From assembly GCF_017874375.1 (NCBI RefSeq), contig NZ_JAGGLK010000002.1:62001-126000 (forward strand): a DNA stretch of 64,000 nucleotides, written 5' to 3'. Origin of the DNA: Methanohalophilus levihalophilus. GTDB taxonomy: Archaea > Halobacteriota > Methanosarcinia > Methanosarcinales > Methanosarcinaceae. Below the pieces are notes generated by a model. The model did not search any database. It saw only the letters and a list, made by a program, of their open reading frames with translations, and was not told the origin of the DNA. Both the position numbers and the translations under genes were made by a program. Below are positions 19,051 through 28,083 of this stretch, piece after piece (the stretch's first letter is position 1; each line of letters opens with the position of its first letter).

Positions 19051-19437
19051 TTACTGGCTGTTCTGCATCAAAGCATATCCCATACCGATAGTATACATCG
19101 GCATTATAAGATATCTCAGTCCGATTTCAGCAAAATACTCTGCAACTGTCATCGGGAAAAAACCTGCACTCATCATGACCAGATCCAGGCCGAGACTGAT
19201 TACCAGCCAGATGACCCCAAGAAGAATACCGTCCTTCACATAATCTGTACGGATGTCCTTGAAGTATGCAACCGCAAGTATCACCCCGGTAAAGCCGCCC
19301 ACAAGTATCATTATTGTCTTGAAGAAAATCTCATCGATGAGGAAGTTCCCACTTGAATCCACGAAGGGAAATCCGGAAAAAAACGGAATCACCCACAGTA
19401 TAAAACCAAACAGAGCCATTTTTGCATATTTGTTCAT
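19051..19437 (-). CDS. Unknown four-helix membrane protein
   Basis: A 128-residue protein with four hydrophobic segments and no recognisable family. The start ATG at 19437 is chosen because AGGAG precedes it by eight bases. A TTG at 19464 would give nine more residues and overlap the upstream gene. It lies directly after the ABC-2 permease gene on the same strand and is probably co-transcribed, so it may be an accessory part of that exporter (inference). Confidence 0.6.
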   Translation of the reverse strand: MNKYAKMALFGFILWVIPFFSGFPFVDSSGNFLIDEIFFKTIMILVGGFTGVILAVAYFKDIRTDYVKDGILLGVIWLVISLGLDLVMMSAGFFPMTVAEYFAEIGLRYLIMPMYTIGMGYALMQNSQ

Positions 19438-19453
19438 TTCACGTATCTCCTTT

Positions 19454-20236
19454 TCAGACGACAAGCCTTTTCTTCATAAGGTTTATTGAAAGCAGGAAGA
19501 GAAGAGCTGTTACAACAATCATCCATGCCAAACTGAATAGGATTGAAACATCAAGAATTCCTGACGTCAGGGAACGTATAACTATCACTATATGCGCAAG
19601 CGGTAGTGTTGCCAGAGCGAAGTACTGGACCGCCTGTGGGAGCAGTGAAAGAGGGAAAAATGTTCCGCTGAAGAGGAACATCGGTGTGATGAAAAGGAGA
19701 GATGGATAGGTCAGTGAGTTAATATTTGGGGTTACGGCGGTAAAGCACATGGCAATACAGGAAAACAGGAGTCCTGCAAGAAATGCGAAGGGTATTATCA
19801 GAAGGGAATGCGGGAAGACCACAAGCCCGAATACTGCCATGACCGGAAGCACTATAATGGAATTTATAACACTACGGGTAGCACCCCAGAACAACTCTCC
19901 TGCTATTACTTCATCGATATTCAGCGGAGTTGCTATGATTGCGTCGAAAGTTTTCTGGTAATACATCCTCACATAAGAGCCGAACGTACATTCGTAAAAG
20001 CCGGCAAACATCACCGATGTGGCTATGAGTGCGGGAGCGATGAATTCCGCATAGGATACACCGTCAATGTCGGTGATGTAGTTCCCCAGCCCGAAACCCA
20101 GCGCAAAGAGGTAGAGTATGGGTTCGACAAGGGGAGGTAGGAAATTTACTTTGAATGAGCTCACGAACACATCACGGTTGCGCAACCAGACCTTGAAGGA
20201 TCTTGTGGTTATGTCAGGAATGCTGAAATATCCCAT
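19454..20236 (-). CDS. ABC-2 type exporter permease
   Basis: A 260-residue membrane protein with about six hydrophobic segments. VNFLPPLVEPILYLFALGFG and FYECTFGSYVRMYYQKTFDA are typical of the ABC-2 (NodJ/DrrB-like) permease family. The start is the ATG at 20236, two bases after the ATPase gene stop, rather than the longer open frame. It pairs with the ATPase upstream to form a two-component exporter; the substrate is unknown. Confidence 0.88.
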   Translation of the reverse strand: MGYFSIPDITTRSFKVWLRNRDVFVSSFKVNFLPPLVEPILYLFALGFGLGNYITDIDGVSYAEFIAPALIATSVMFAGFYECTFGSYVRMYYQKTFDAIIATPLNIDEVIAGELFWGATRSVINSIIVLPVMAVFGLVVFPHSLLIIPFAFLAGLLFSCIAMCFTAVTPNINSLTYPSLLFITPMFLFSGTFFPLSLLPQAVQYFALATLPLAHIVIVIRSLTSGILDVSILFSLAWMIVVTALLFLLSINLMKKRLVV

Positions 20237-20238
20237 GA

Positions 20239-21198
20239 TTATTCCCTCAGTTTTCGTCCGGTAAGTTTCAGGAACACGTCTTCCAGTGTTGCCTTTCGTG
20301 CCGTGATTTTTACAAGAGTGCACTCATTCATCAAACGATCCGTTATCATCTGGGGATGGCTGGTATAGATCTGAATGATATCCCCTATTACTTCATAGCG
20401 GGCCTTGTTATTTTCCAGACAGGTGCGTATTTCCTCGCTATCTTCGGTTTCCACGATGTCGCTGCCTATGTTTTCCTGTATTATATCTTCAGGGGTACCC
20501 TCCACGAGGATCTTGCCGTTATCCATTACCACAAGCCTGTCGCATAGCTGGGCGGCTTCCTCAAGATAATGGGTAGTCATTACAATGGTAGCCCCGTTTT
20601 TCTTGAGTTCCCTGAGTTTATCCCACATTATGTGCCTGGATTGCGGGTCCAGTCCCACCGTGGGTTCGTCGAGCATCAGGAGTTTGGGATTGTTTATGAG
20701 GGCACGGGCAAGGATCAGCCGCCTTTTCATACCTCCGGAGAGAGCATCGGTTACTGTGTCCTTTTTCTCATTCAACTGGACAAACTCCAGCAATTCCCCA
20801 ATTCTTTTTTCTGCTTCTGCTTTGGGAATATCAAAATAACGTGAAAAAACATAGAGGTTCTTGTACACGGAAAAATCAGGATCCAGATTGTTTTCCTGCG
20901 GAACAACGCCCATGAAACTTTTTATTTCGCGGTGTTTTTTGCTGACATCGAGCCCGAAAACTTCAAGCTTGCCACCATCAAGGGGAGAAACACATTGTAT
21001 CATTCTCATGGTGGTGGTTTTTCCTGCGCCGTTTGGACCAAGGAATCCAAAAACCTCTCCGCTGTTGACGGTAAAACTCACATCATCAACAGCAACGAAG
21101 CCATTAAAGTGCTTTTTCAGGTTTTCAGCAACAATTACCGGTTCGATAGTATGGCCACCACTGATTTTGATTAAGATGAAAATGATACTATCGGACAA
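20239..21198 (-). CDS. ABC transporter ATPase (drug/ABC-2 exporter type)
   Basis: A 319-residue ATPase with Walker A GPNGAGKTTTMRMI, signature ALSGGMKRRLILARALI, Walker B LLMLDEPTVGLDPQ and H-switch MTTHYLEEA. It belongs to the DrrA/CcmA-like class that energises ABC-2 permeases, and the permease follows two bases later. The start is uncertain: the frame opens with TTG at 21198, and homology begins only near IEPVIVAENLKKHF, about 18 residues in. No good ribosome-binding site is visible. Confidence 0.88.
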   Translation of the reverse strand: MSDSIIFILIKISGGHTIEPVIVAENLKKHFNGFVAVDDVSFTVNSGEVFGFLGPNGAGKTTTMRMIQCVSPLDGGKLEVFGLDVSKKHREIKSFMGVVPQENNLDPDFSVYKNLYVFSRYFDIPKAEAEKRIGELLEFVQLNEKKDTVTDALSGGMKRRLILARALINNPKLLMLDEPTVGLDPQSRHIMWDKLRELKKNGATIVMTTHYLEEAAQLCDRLVVMDNGKILVEGTPEDIIQENIGSDIVETEDSEEIRTCLENNKARYEVIGDIIQIYTSHPQMITDRLMNECTLVKITARKATLEDVFLKLTGRKLRE

Positions 21199-21240
21199 AA
21201 ATGTAACTATTATTTGGAAGGAAAAACAGAAGAATGCTGT

Positions 21241-21450
21241 TTATTCCGGCCCGGTTTCTTCTTCAAAAATGAAAACGTCTTCTATACTTGAATCAAAGAC
21301 CCGCGCAATTGCATAAGCTAATTTCAGGGAGGGGTTGTACTTTCCCTTTTCCAGGAAAAGGATTGTTTCCCTTCTGACCCCAACTCTTTTTGCAAGCTCT
21401 TCCTGAGTCAGGTCATATCTGGCACGAAGTTCTTTGATTCTGGTTTTCAT
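21241..21450 (-). CDS. XRE-family helix-turn-helix regulator
   Basis: A 69-residue protein that is nearly all one HTH domain. [20 protein letters not shown] is the recognition unit, and [20 protein letters not shown] matches the small YgzD/YozG-like regulators. Such small XRE proteins commonly accompany DUF2178-type membrane proteins, as here, where two lie just upstream on the same strand. It probably controls its own cluster and perhaps the exporter behind it (inference). Confidence 0.88.
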   Translation of the reverse strand: MKTRIKELRARYDLTQEELAKRVGVRRETILFLEKGKYNPSLKLAYAIARVFDSSIEDVFIFEEETGPE

Positions 21451-21459
21451 GGGTATGTC

Positions 21460-21855
21460 TCATAAATCTTTCTTATTATAATACCATTTCAGAATCAGCA
21501 ATGAGTATATCCCAACTAAAAATAGCTCGGTGCTTACATCCCTGAGTAACATTTTGTCGTAAAACAGGTCAGTATGCCGGTCTATCACTGTCAGGATTAG
21601 CATGGACATCAAGAGAACCCAGAAAGCATGATATCCCGCCTTTTCAGTAACCCGTGTGGACCTTTCATCACATGTGATGTGATCCCGTGGCTGGAAAGAT
21701 GCATAGAAAAACATCACTACAAGAATCAGGGATGTAATTATGAAATACATGCCAATCCAAGAATACGGAGAGTACCAAAGGACAATTCCAAGCAGGAAGG
21801 TCACGGCAATGGCTGTCAGAAACCTTAGACTGTGCTTATCAAATCTTATTTTCAT
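21460..21855 (-). CDS. DUF2178-like membrane protein
   Basis: A 131-residue protein with four hydrophobic segments. A cytoplasmic stretch CDERSTRVTEKAGYHAFWVL matches the DER-(x)n-KA signature of DUF2178 proteins. Function is unknown. It lies nine bases before the XRE regulator gene and follows a related gene, which suggests one operon. Confidence 0.7.
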   Translation of the reverse strand: MKIRFDKHSLRFLTAIAVTFLLGIVLWYSPYSWIGMYFIITSLILVVMFFYASFQPRDHITCDERSTRVTEKAGYHAFWVLLMSMLILTVIDRHTDLFYDKMLLRDVSTELFLVGIYSLLILKWYYNKKDL

Positions 21856-21867
21856 AATAATCCCCCA

Positions 21868-22170
21868 TTATAGATCCTTTGACGTGTAGTAAGTAACAAA
21901 TCCCAGCATTGATAGCAGCAAAACAGGAAACAATATGGCTATTGTTTCTCTTGTTTCCAGTTTGAATAGATTGAAGATATCTCCCCAGAGAATCACTGCA
22001 AAGGAAATCATCAGCACAACAATAGTACTTCTTGCAGCTTTCCCTGCCACTTTTTCAGTTCTTTCGTCGTGTTCAGGCTCTCCAGATTTACTTCGCTTCC
22101 TACTGGAAACCAGAAATCCAACCACTACTCCAATGATTACCGGTATAAAACTGAATATGTCTATAGCCAT
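21868..22170 (-). CDS. DUF2178-like membrane protein, second copy
   Basis: A 100-residue protein with three hydrophobic segments and the same HDERTEKVAGKAARSTIV signature as the next gene, so the two are probably distant paralogues. The ATG at 22170 is preferred because GAGGG lies about eight bases upstream. A TTG at 22185 is the alternative. It is first gene of the group 22170-21241. Confidence 0.7.
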   Translation of the reverse strand: MAIDIFSFIPVIIGVVVGFLVSSRKRSKSGEPEHDERTEKVAGKAARSTIVVLMISFAVILWGDIFNLFKLETRETIAILFPVLLLSMLGFVTYYTSKDL

Positions 22171-22371
22171 TGTAGCTACCCTCAAAGTTATCTAATTCAA
22201 ACTTAATATTAGATTTACCGCACATCATGTATTTGTAACTTTTGGAGTAATTTTCTTTCAGGTTTTATGGAAAAATACATTTCTGAGCTTCGAGTGATCT
22301 TCTTCAGACTCTCTGATAACTCGCGAAATCTTTAACATAAATAGCATTCTAAATTTAATTGGTTTGGTAAT

Positions 22372-22905
22372 ATGGCTTTTAAGAAAATATTAGCTTTAGC
22401 TGTGGTAATATCATTTCTTTTCATTTCAGGATGCACCGAGCAGGGAACTACCGACGAAACTCCTGCTGAAACTGTAGACTGGAAGAACATGGAACTGACC
22501 GACATTGCTACAGGTGAGACTTTCAGGATAAGCGATTTTGAGGGAACCCCTGTCCTTATCGAGAGTTTTGCAGTGTGGTGCCCTACCTGTCTCAGGCAAC
22601 AAAGGGAGATGCAGGAACTCATCGATCTAGAAGGCGATAGGATAATTCACATTTCCCTTGACACTGATCCCAACGAGGACGAGGAAGCGGTCAGGGAACA
22701 CTTTACAGAGCATGGGTTTGAATGGTATTTCGCCGTCCCGCCGGATGAATATACCCAGGCTTTAATTGACGAGTTCGGACTTGAAGTTGTCAACGCTCCA
22801 GGTGCACCGGTCATCCTTGTGTGTGAGGACCAGTCCACAAGATTCCTCCAGAGAAATGTGAAATCCGCAGAAGAATTGATAGCAGAAGTCGAGGAAGGTT
22901 GCTGA
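22372..22905 (+). CDS. Thioredoxin-like lipoprotein (TlpA/ResA type)
   Basis: A 177-residue protein with a lipoprotein signal (FLFISGC, Cys21) followed by a thioredoxin fold. The active site is FAVWCPTCLRQQ, and a cis-proline region lies in NAPGAPVILV. It should act outside the membrane as a thiol-disulfide exchange protein. The next gene, one base later, encodes CcdA, which would supply it with electrons. TATA and start signals lie in 22300-22371; the opposite DUF2178 operon diverges from here. Confidence 0.9.
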   Translation: MAFKKILALAVVISFLFISGCTEQGTTDETPAETVDWKNMELTDIATGETFRISDFEGTPVLIESFAVWCPTCLRQQREMQELIDLEGDRIIHISLDTDPNEDEEAVREHFTEHGFEWYFAVPPDEYTQALIDEFGLEVVNAPGAPVILVCEDQSTRFLQRNVKSAEELIAEVEEGC

Positions 22906-22906
22906 A

Positions 22907-23605
22907 ATGGCAACACTTCTCGCGTTCCTGGCTGATCTTTCCGTTTCATTCACGCTGGGATTGCTCACACCGCTGACTGCAGTATGCGTACTTCCACTGT
23001 ATCCTGCATTCCTGACCTATCTTTCAAACCAGATGAAGAATGTGGAAGAAAAAAGCAAGCTACCGATTATCTTTGGATTGCTGGTAAGTGCGGGTGCTAT
23101 CCTTTTCATGACCCTCCTGGGACTGGTATTTACAACCATCCTGCAGGTTTCACTGACAAATGTTATAGGAGTTATCTCCCCGATAGCCTTCGGGATACTG
23201 TTTGTGATCAGCATCCTTCTCATACTGGACTATGATATCGGACAGTTCCTTCCACAGAAACAGGTAGGAAGGAAAGGCAATCCGTTTGTCAGTGCATTCC
23301 TTTACGGGTTCTTTTTCGGAGCAATCGTTGTTCCCTGCAACCCGCTTTTCATCGCGGCCCTTTTCACCAAGACCCTGCTGGTTGTTGATTTCATCCAGAA
23401 TTTCCTGAACTTCGTAGCCTTTGGCGTCGGGATAAGTTTCCCGTTGCTTGTCTTCTCGGCAATTTCATCCGCAAGGAGCAAATCAATTATCGGATTCCTT
23501 ATCAAGCACAAGAGAAGGATCAATCTCGCAACCGGTTCCATCATGCTGGTGATTTCGGTATACTACCTGCTGTTCGTTTTCAAGATCTTTAAGGGAATAA
23601 TATGA
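22907..23605 (+). CDS. CcdA-type transmembrane thiol electron carrier
   Basis: A 232-residue protein with six hydrophobic segments. The two conserved cysteines lie in TPLTAVCVLPLYPAF (helix 1) and IVVPCNPLFIAA (helix 4), as in CcdA/DsbD-beta. It passes reducing power from cytoplasmic thioredoxin across the membrane. It follows the thioredoxin-like lipoprotein gene and overlaps the DUF3179 gene by four bases, so the three form one export-redox operon. Confidence 0.92.
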   Translation: MATLLAFLADLSVSFTLGLLTPLTAVCVLPLYPAFLTYLSNQMKNVEEKSKLPIIFGLLVSAGAILFMTLLGLVFTTILQVSLTNVIGVISPIAFGILFVISILLILDYDIGQFLPQKQVGRKGNPFVSAFLYGFFFGAIVVPCNPLFIAALFTKTLLVVDFIQNFLNFVAFGVGISFPLLVFSAISSARSKSIIGFLIKHKRRINLATGSIMLVISVYYLLFVFKIFKGII

Positions 23606-24702
23606 AACTGAAAATTATGTGTGCATTGCTGGCGATTTGCATACTTTCTATCGTTGGGGCTGCACAGGAAGAGGGACCTGTTGAAAGGATTCCTGAGCTC
23701 GACGAGATGGAAATTGAGCAGGGTATAATGCTGACCGACTTAGGAGTCAAATACATTGTTGACCCCGAGAAAATCGTCTCCGGGGGACCTCCAATGGACG
23801 GTATCCCCTCAATCGACAATCCCGAATTCGTAAGTGTTGCAGAAGCTGATGACTGGATTGCGGACAACGAGCTTGTGCTGGCATTGATCTACAACGATAA
23901 GAAACGTGTCTATCCGCTGCAGATTATGGTCTGGCATGAGATTGTCAACGAGGAAATAAACGGTGAGCCAATTCTTATCACATACTGCCCGCTATGCGGT
24001 TCCGGAATTGCCTATGAGAGGACAATCGATGGCGAACCCGTGGAATTCGGAACCTCAGGAAAGTTGTACAATTCCAATCTTGTGATGTATGACAGGAAGA
24101 CGAATTCCTACTGGACTCAGATTGACGGGCTTGCTATCGTCGGCGAACTCACAGGCACGGAGCTTACAGCCATATCCATCGATACCGTCGCCTGGAGGGA
24201 TTGGAAGGTTGCTCATCCGGATTCCGAGGTTCTGAGCCAGAATACCGGCTTCGACAGACGCTACGGAACCGATCCCTACGGCAGCTACTACGAGAACAGC
24301 TTTGTGTTCTTCCCGGTTGAAGAAGAAGACAACAGGATTCACCCAAAAACAGTGATTTTTGGAGTGGAAATAGAGGGCGTTTTCAAGGCCTACCGCGAGG
24401 ATGACCTCGTTGAAATGGGCTCAATTGAAGACACCGTAAACGGCACAAATGTACTTGTGGAAAGAGACGAGGCAGGAATAGTCACCATCACAAATACGGA
24501 TACAGGAGAGGAAATCGTTAAGGAAAGAGACTTCTGGTTCGCCTGGTACGCTTTCCACCCGGACACACAAGTTTACCTGCCTGAAGGCGAAGAACTCCCA
24601 CCAGCCGAGGAAACACCTGCCAACGCAACACCCCTCGGAAGCCTGCTGATGCCTTTGGGACTTTTGGCTGCTTTCCTGCTTGTGCAGAGAAGCCGTAAGT
24701 GA
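23602..24702 (+). CDS. DUF3179 secreted protein with C-terminal membrane anchor
   Basis: A 366-residue protein. It has a signal peptide (about 1-21), then a DUF3179 domain with YPLQIMVWHEIVNE, LITYCPLCGSGIAYER and FGTSGKLYNSNLVMYDRKT. At the C-terminus a threonine/glutamate-rich spacer, one hydrophobic helix and RSRK look like a cell-surface sorting tail. The CPLC pair could be a redox or metal site and fits the upstream thioredoxin and CcdA. The reaction is unknown. Confidence 0.88.
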   Translation: MKLKIMCALLAICILSIVGAAQEEGPVERIPELDEMEIEQGIMLTDLGVKYIVDPEKIVSGGPPMDGIPSIDNPEFVSVAEADDWIADNELVLALIYNDKKRVYPLQIMVWHEIVNEEINGEPILITYCPLCGSGIAYERTIDGEPVEFGTSGKLYNSNLVMYDRKTNSYWTQIDGLAIVGELTGTELTAISIDTVAWRDWKVAHPDSEVLSQNTGFDRRYGTDPYGSYYENSFVFFPVEEEDNRIHPKTVIFGVEIEGVFKAYREDDLVEMGSIEDTVNGTNVLVERDEAGIVTITNTDTGEEIVKERDFWFAWYAFHPDTQVYLPEGEELPPAEETPANATPLGSLLMPLGLLAAFLLVQRSRK

Positions 24703-24797
24703 ATTTGTGGATGCCGCCGGATTTGGTGGCACTACTTTTATTTTTTCAGCCCTCTTTCAATACTTTTATATCATTTACAACTGCTTTTTCCAATGAA

Positions 24798-26387
24798 ATG
24801 TTTGAGAACTTACAGGAACAACTGGGATGGTTGAATGAGCCAAAATGGGCTAATCGTGTGACGTTTTACGTTTTCTTTTTTGCCTGTATTGGTCTAGCAT
24901 TTCGCTTGGCAACTCTATTAATACCTGCTATCTCAGATTACAGCTTCCTGCAAAGTGGAGTAAATGAAGATAATGTCAGATACATGCTCAGTGCCTTGGT
25001 GCAGAGCTTGGCTGCAGTTATTGCAATTGTTGTTACGCTTAGCTTGGTAGCAATCCAGCTTTCAGCACAGTCTTATTCATCAAGAGTAATTGATTTTTAC
25101 AAGACGATGCCAGACTTATGGATACTCATATTCGTCTATGTAATCGCTATCGTCTTTGGACTGGGATTAATAAACAGTGTTGGCACTGATGTTCTACCAG
25201 CTGACGGGATTCTGAGTTTCAAATACCTTCTTACATTAGAATATTTGTTTGGAGTGGGAGCTTTTCTATGCCTTTTCCCCTACAGTTGGAATACCATGTC
25301 TTTAATGAATCCCACCAAGATCATACGATTGCTGTCAGAAAGTATAACAAAAGAAAAAATGGACTTTGCTACAACTTCCACAAACGATCAAACACAAGAC
25401 TTGAAAATTTTGAACAAAAATGGAGAAGAAGATCCTTTCTTACCCATCATTGATATTCTCACTGCCTCCATGATGAAGTATGATTACGCAACCTTAAGAA
25501 CAGGATCAAATGCTCTCTCCATCAAAACAAGCGAAATATTGAGCAAGGAGCATGAAAAAGAGGTTTCAGAGCATGTTGCTAATCACTTAAAAAGAGTTAG
25601 CATGTTATCTCTAAAAAGAGGCGATGAGGAATCTTTTGAGATTTTTATGGGTTGTTTCGCCAAGATAGCAAATAATACGGTCAAAAATGGCTTGGAAAGG
25701 GCAACCAAATCTATTGTTAGCGTATTGGAAGAGATTGGGGTACAAGCACTCAGCAATCAAAACTATCTGGTAGTTTCTTCGATTTATACCCTGAAAAAAA
25801 TAGGAATAATGGCAGGAGAAAAGGGACAGAAATCTGCTACTAGCAACGTAATATCTGCGTTGAATACCTTTTGTCAGTATCCTAGCTTTAAAGGCGTGGA
25901 TTCAAGCCTAATAAGTGCATTAGATCGTGTTAGCCAAGATGTAATCGAAAAAAAATGGTGTCAAGAGGTCGAACAAATAATCTATTCACTGGGGTTTATC
26001 GAAGACAGAGTACTACAAACTGAATCTTACTGGGATATTGACAACATAATTCATGCATACGCAAGAATTGGTGAAAAAGCTGCACAAAATGATTGCCCAA
26101 ATTCTGTATATCTCACCTTGATTCCACTAGGAAACATAGGTCGGGAAATGGTTCGACATGAAACTAGACTAGAACTCGAGTTTGTATTAGATGCAATACA
26201 AAAAATAGGTGAAAATGCAGTGCATTTGGGAGATAATACAGATATAGCAATTAAACAGCTGGAAATCATAGAAGATGAAGGCATTAAAAGAGAGTGGGGA
26301 AAGATTGCAAGGAAAAGAATTGCTCGTATCAAGCAAAAGCAATCAGAAGAAATCAATTCCAGTCCGCTTGAGCATGATTCTGATTGA
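24798..26387 (+). CDS. DUF2254-like membrane protein
   Basis: A 529-residue protein with four hydrophobic segments in its first 180 residues; VVTLSLVAIQLSAQSYSSRV matches DUF2254 membrane proteins. A long soluble helical part of unknown fold follows. The frame is open back to 24699, but ATG 24798 begins the conserved part. The gene is clearly richer in A+T than its neighbours and ends beside a tRNA gene, which hints at separate origin. Function unknown. Confidence 0.72.
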   Translation: MFENLQEQLGWLNEPKWANRVTFYVFFFACIGLAFRLATLLIPAISDYSFLQSGVNEDNVRYMLSALVQSLAAVIAIVVTLSLVAIQLSAQSYSSRVIDFYKTMPDLWILIFVYVIAIVFGLGLINSVGTDVLPADGILSFKYLLTLEYLFGVGAFLCLFPYSWNTMSLMNPTKIIRLLSESITKEKMDFATTSTNDQTQDLKILNKNGEEDPFLPIIDILTASMMKYDYATLRTGSNALSIKTSEILSKEHEKEVSEHVANHLKRVSMLSLKRGDEESFEIFMGCFAKIANNTVKNGLERATKSIVSVLEEIGVQALSNQNYLVVSSIYTLKKIGIMAGEKGQKSATSNVISALNTFCQYPSFKGVDSSLISALDRVSQDVIEKKWCQEVEQIIYSLGFIEDRVLQTESYWDIDNIIHAYARIGEKAAQNDCPNSVYLTLIPLGNIGREMVRHETRLELEFVLDAIQKIGENAVHLGDNTDIAIKQLEIIEDEGIKREWGKIARKRIARIKQKQSEEINSSPLEHDSD

Positions 26388-26469
26388 AAATCAGAATCTC
26401 CCGTAAAATCTTCGATTTTACGTGATAGCGAAACGGACCTCGCGCTCCCGAAGCGAGTTTCGGGAAGCG
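26376..26469. repeat. Three tandem hairpins between DUF2254 gene and tRNA-Pro
   Basis: Three unrelated inverted repeats follow each other: GATTCTGATT/AATCAGAATC (26376-26398, spanning the DUF2254 stop codon), CGTAAAATC/GATTTTACG (26402-26422, loop TTC) and CGCTCCCGAA/TTCGGGAAGCG (26443-26469, one bulge). They may be back-to-back terminators for the convergent DUF2254 and tRNA transcripts, or the remains of a mobile element boundary. Confidence 0.55.
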
Positions 26470-26483
26470 AATATCGGGTTTTA

Positions 26484-26561
26484 TGGTGGGGCCGCTGAGA
26501 TTTGAACTCAAGTCGCAAGACCCCCAGCCTTGCAGGATGGACCAGGCTACCCTACGGCCCC
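26484..26561 (-). tRNA. tRNA-Pro (anticodon GGG), CCA encoded
   Basis: On the minus strand the acceptor stem GGGGCCG (from 26561) pairs with CGGCCCC, followed by discriminator A and an encoded CCA (26484-26486). The anticodon stem CAAGG/TCTTG encloses the loop CTGGGGG, giving anticodon GGG for proline. The T arm TTGAG-TTCAAAT-CTCAG and a D arm with the archaeal Pro pattern are present. No intron is visible. Confidence 0.93.
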
Positions 26562-26646
26562 ACGGGGTCTGAGCATCTAATTAGAACTTTATCTATATCA
26601 CTTTTTCTGATAGTTTTCGACGGTCTGATTCCGATGACCTGATCTA

Positions 26647-27375
26647 TCAGGCGGATGAGGATTTCCACAGTTCATAGGCTTCGGTAATCTCGGCGCCTCC
26701 GAGGAAAACACAATCGTGCATCTCTGCATACTTCTTTGCATCTTCTTTTGTCAGGGCTTTACCTGTGCTGTCATCCAGCATCTCGCAGACCACCATAGCC
26801 GGGGAAATGCCTGCGATTTCCGCCATTGCAATGGAGAGTTCGGTCTGGCCGCTGCGGTTCTCCATGAGTCCGGGTGCCGCCCGAAGTAATGCTACGTGGC
26901 CGGGTGCACGAAATTCAGCACCGAAATCCACGTTTCCGGGATTGCTGTTGCGGGTTATCTCACTGATTTCCGCGAGCTTATTGATTGTAAGGGCACGCTC
27001 CCTGTCTGGAATGCCGGTTCTTGTGTCACGGTGATTTACCCAGAGGGAGAATGAGGATCGGTTGTCGTATTTCAGATCACCGGCCTTCTCTGCAATACTC
27101 TTGATGGCAGGCCATTCCGATTCGACATCATGCAGGACATCCGCCATGAAAGGCAGGCCGAGCTTCTCACAAACGTCATCGGCAAGTGCTACACAGATAA
27201 GCCCACCGCCGTCAACACGCATCCACCTGACATCATCGGCTGTAACCGCTGCTGCCGGAATTGTGAAATCAGTCTCCCCTTCCCTGCTATCCGAATCGAA
27301 AATAAAGATCATCTTGCCTTCCCGGACAGCTTCAATACCTTTTCGGATACTTGGACTAAAAACAGAATCTTCCAT
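26647..27375 (-). CDS. ribB: 3,4-dihydroxy-2-butanone 4-phosphate synthase
   Basis: A 242-residue enzyme that converts ribulose 5-phosphate to dihydroxybutanone phosphate and formate for riboflavin (and so FAD and F420) synthesis. The metal and substrate motifs are SREGETDFTIPA, FRAPGHVALLRAA and RSGQTELSIAMAE. The start is the ATG at 27375, preceded by GAGG; the longer open frame would run into ribK. It is 22 bases after the ribK stop, forming a ribK-ribB unit. Confidence 0.93.
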   Translation of the reverse strand: MEDSVFSPSIRKGIEAVREGKMIFIFDSDSREGETDFTIPAAAVTADDVRWMRVDGGGLICVALADDVCEKLGLPFMADVLHDVESEWPAIKSIAEKAGDLKYDNRSSFSLWVNHRDTRTGIPDRERALTINKLAEISEITRNSNPGNVDFGAEFRAPGHVALLRAAPGLMENRSGQTELSIAMAEIAGISPAMVVCEMLDDSTGKALTKEDAKKYAEMHDCVFLGGAEITEAYELWKSSSA

Positions 27376-27397
27376 TAAACTCGCCTCTTCTTTCCTC

Positions 27398-28063
27398 TTA
27401 ACTCCCGTCAATAACAATACGCACTTCATCCCCGTCTTTGAGTTTCAATTCCTTTCGCAATTCCACCGGGGAAACAATCTCAAGCAAATCCTTTGGATAA
27501 TGTGTCCTGTCAGGCATCACTACCGCTGCCTCGACACCGTTAATGTAAACACGGTAACAACTGACACCACCGAATGTCCTCTCACCGTCGGTAAACCCAG
27601 CCAGCGGTATCACTGCACCCTTCTCTGCCCCTTCACGCAGTTTCATGCTGAAATCCGTCAGATGGATATTCAGGGTTCCCGGATACGGGGAAAAACCCAG
27701 CTTCTCATGAAACTGCCGCTGGTAACCTTCCTGCCCGATGTAATACTGCCCTTCACCAAGACCTGTCACCACATGGCCGTGGAGCTCAACATGCTCATGA
27801 CCTCCATTGCCACCGAAAATATGAAGATAATCTGCATACTCCTTCTCAAGAATTGCCTTCCCGCTCAGGGAAATCTGGATCATCTGCCCGCCTGCAACAA
27901 GTCTCCTGTCAACAAACCCCTCTTCCTCCAGCATCTTGAGTATCCGCGCAGCTGTCTTGGAGCTTGTGGAAAGGTATTCCGCAAATTCGGCTGAAGAAAG
28001 CTTGATGGGCCGGTCCAGTGCGCCCAGCAATCCCAGATTCTTAAGTGAAGGAATGGTATGCAT
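27398..28063 (-). CDS. ribK: CTP-dependent riboflavin kinase with HTH domain (RbkR type)
   Basis: A 221-residue two-domain protein. Residues 1-75 form a winged-helix DNA-binding domain (LSSAEFAEYLSTSSKTAARI, then LEEEGFVDRR). Residues 85-221 are the archaeal riboflavin kinase domain, with GHVVTGLGEGQYYIG and GFSPYPGTLNIHL. Archaeal proteins of this build (RbkR) make FMN from riboflavin and CTP and also regulate riboflavin genes. It leads the ribK-ribB unit, and an inverted repeat lies in its own promoter. GAGG precedes the ATG. Confidence 0.93.
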   Translation of the reverse strand: MHTIPSLKNLGLLGALDRPIKLSSAEFAEYLSTSSKTAARILKMLEEEGFVDRRLVAGGQMIQISLSGKAILEKEYADYLHIFGGNGGHEHVELHGHVVTGLGEGQYYIGQEGYQRQFHEKLGFSPYPGTLNIHLTDFSMKLREGAEKGAVIPLAGFTDGERTFGGVSCYRVYINGVEAAVVMPDRTHYPKDLLEIVSPVELRKELKLKDGDEVRIVIDGS

Positions 28064-28083
28064 AAAACGTAACCTCTCATTTT

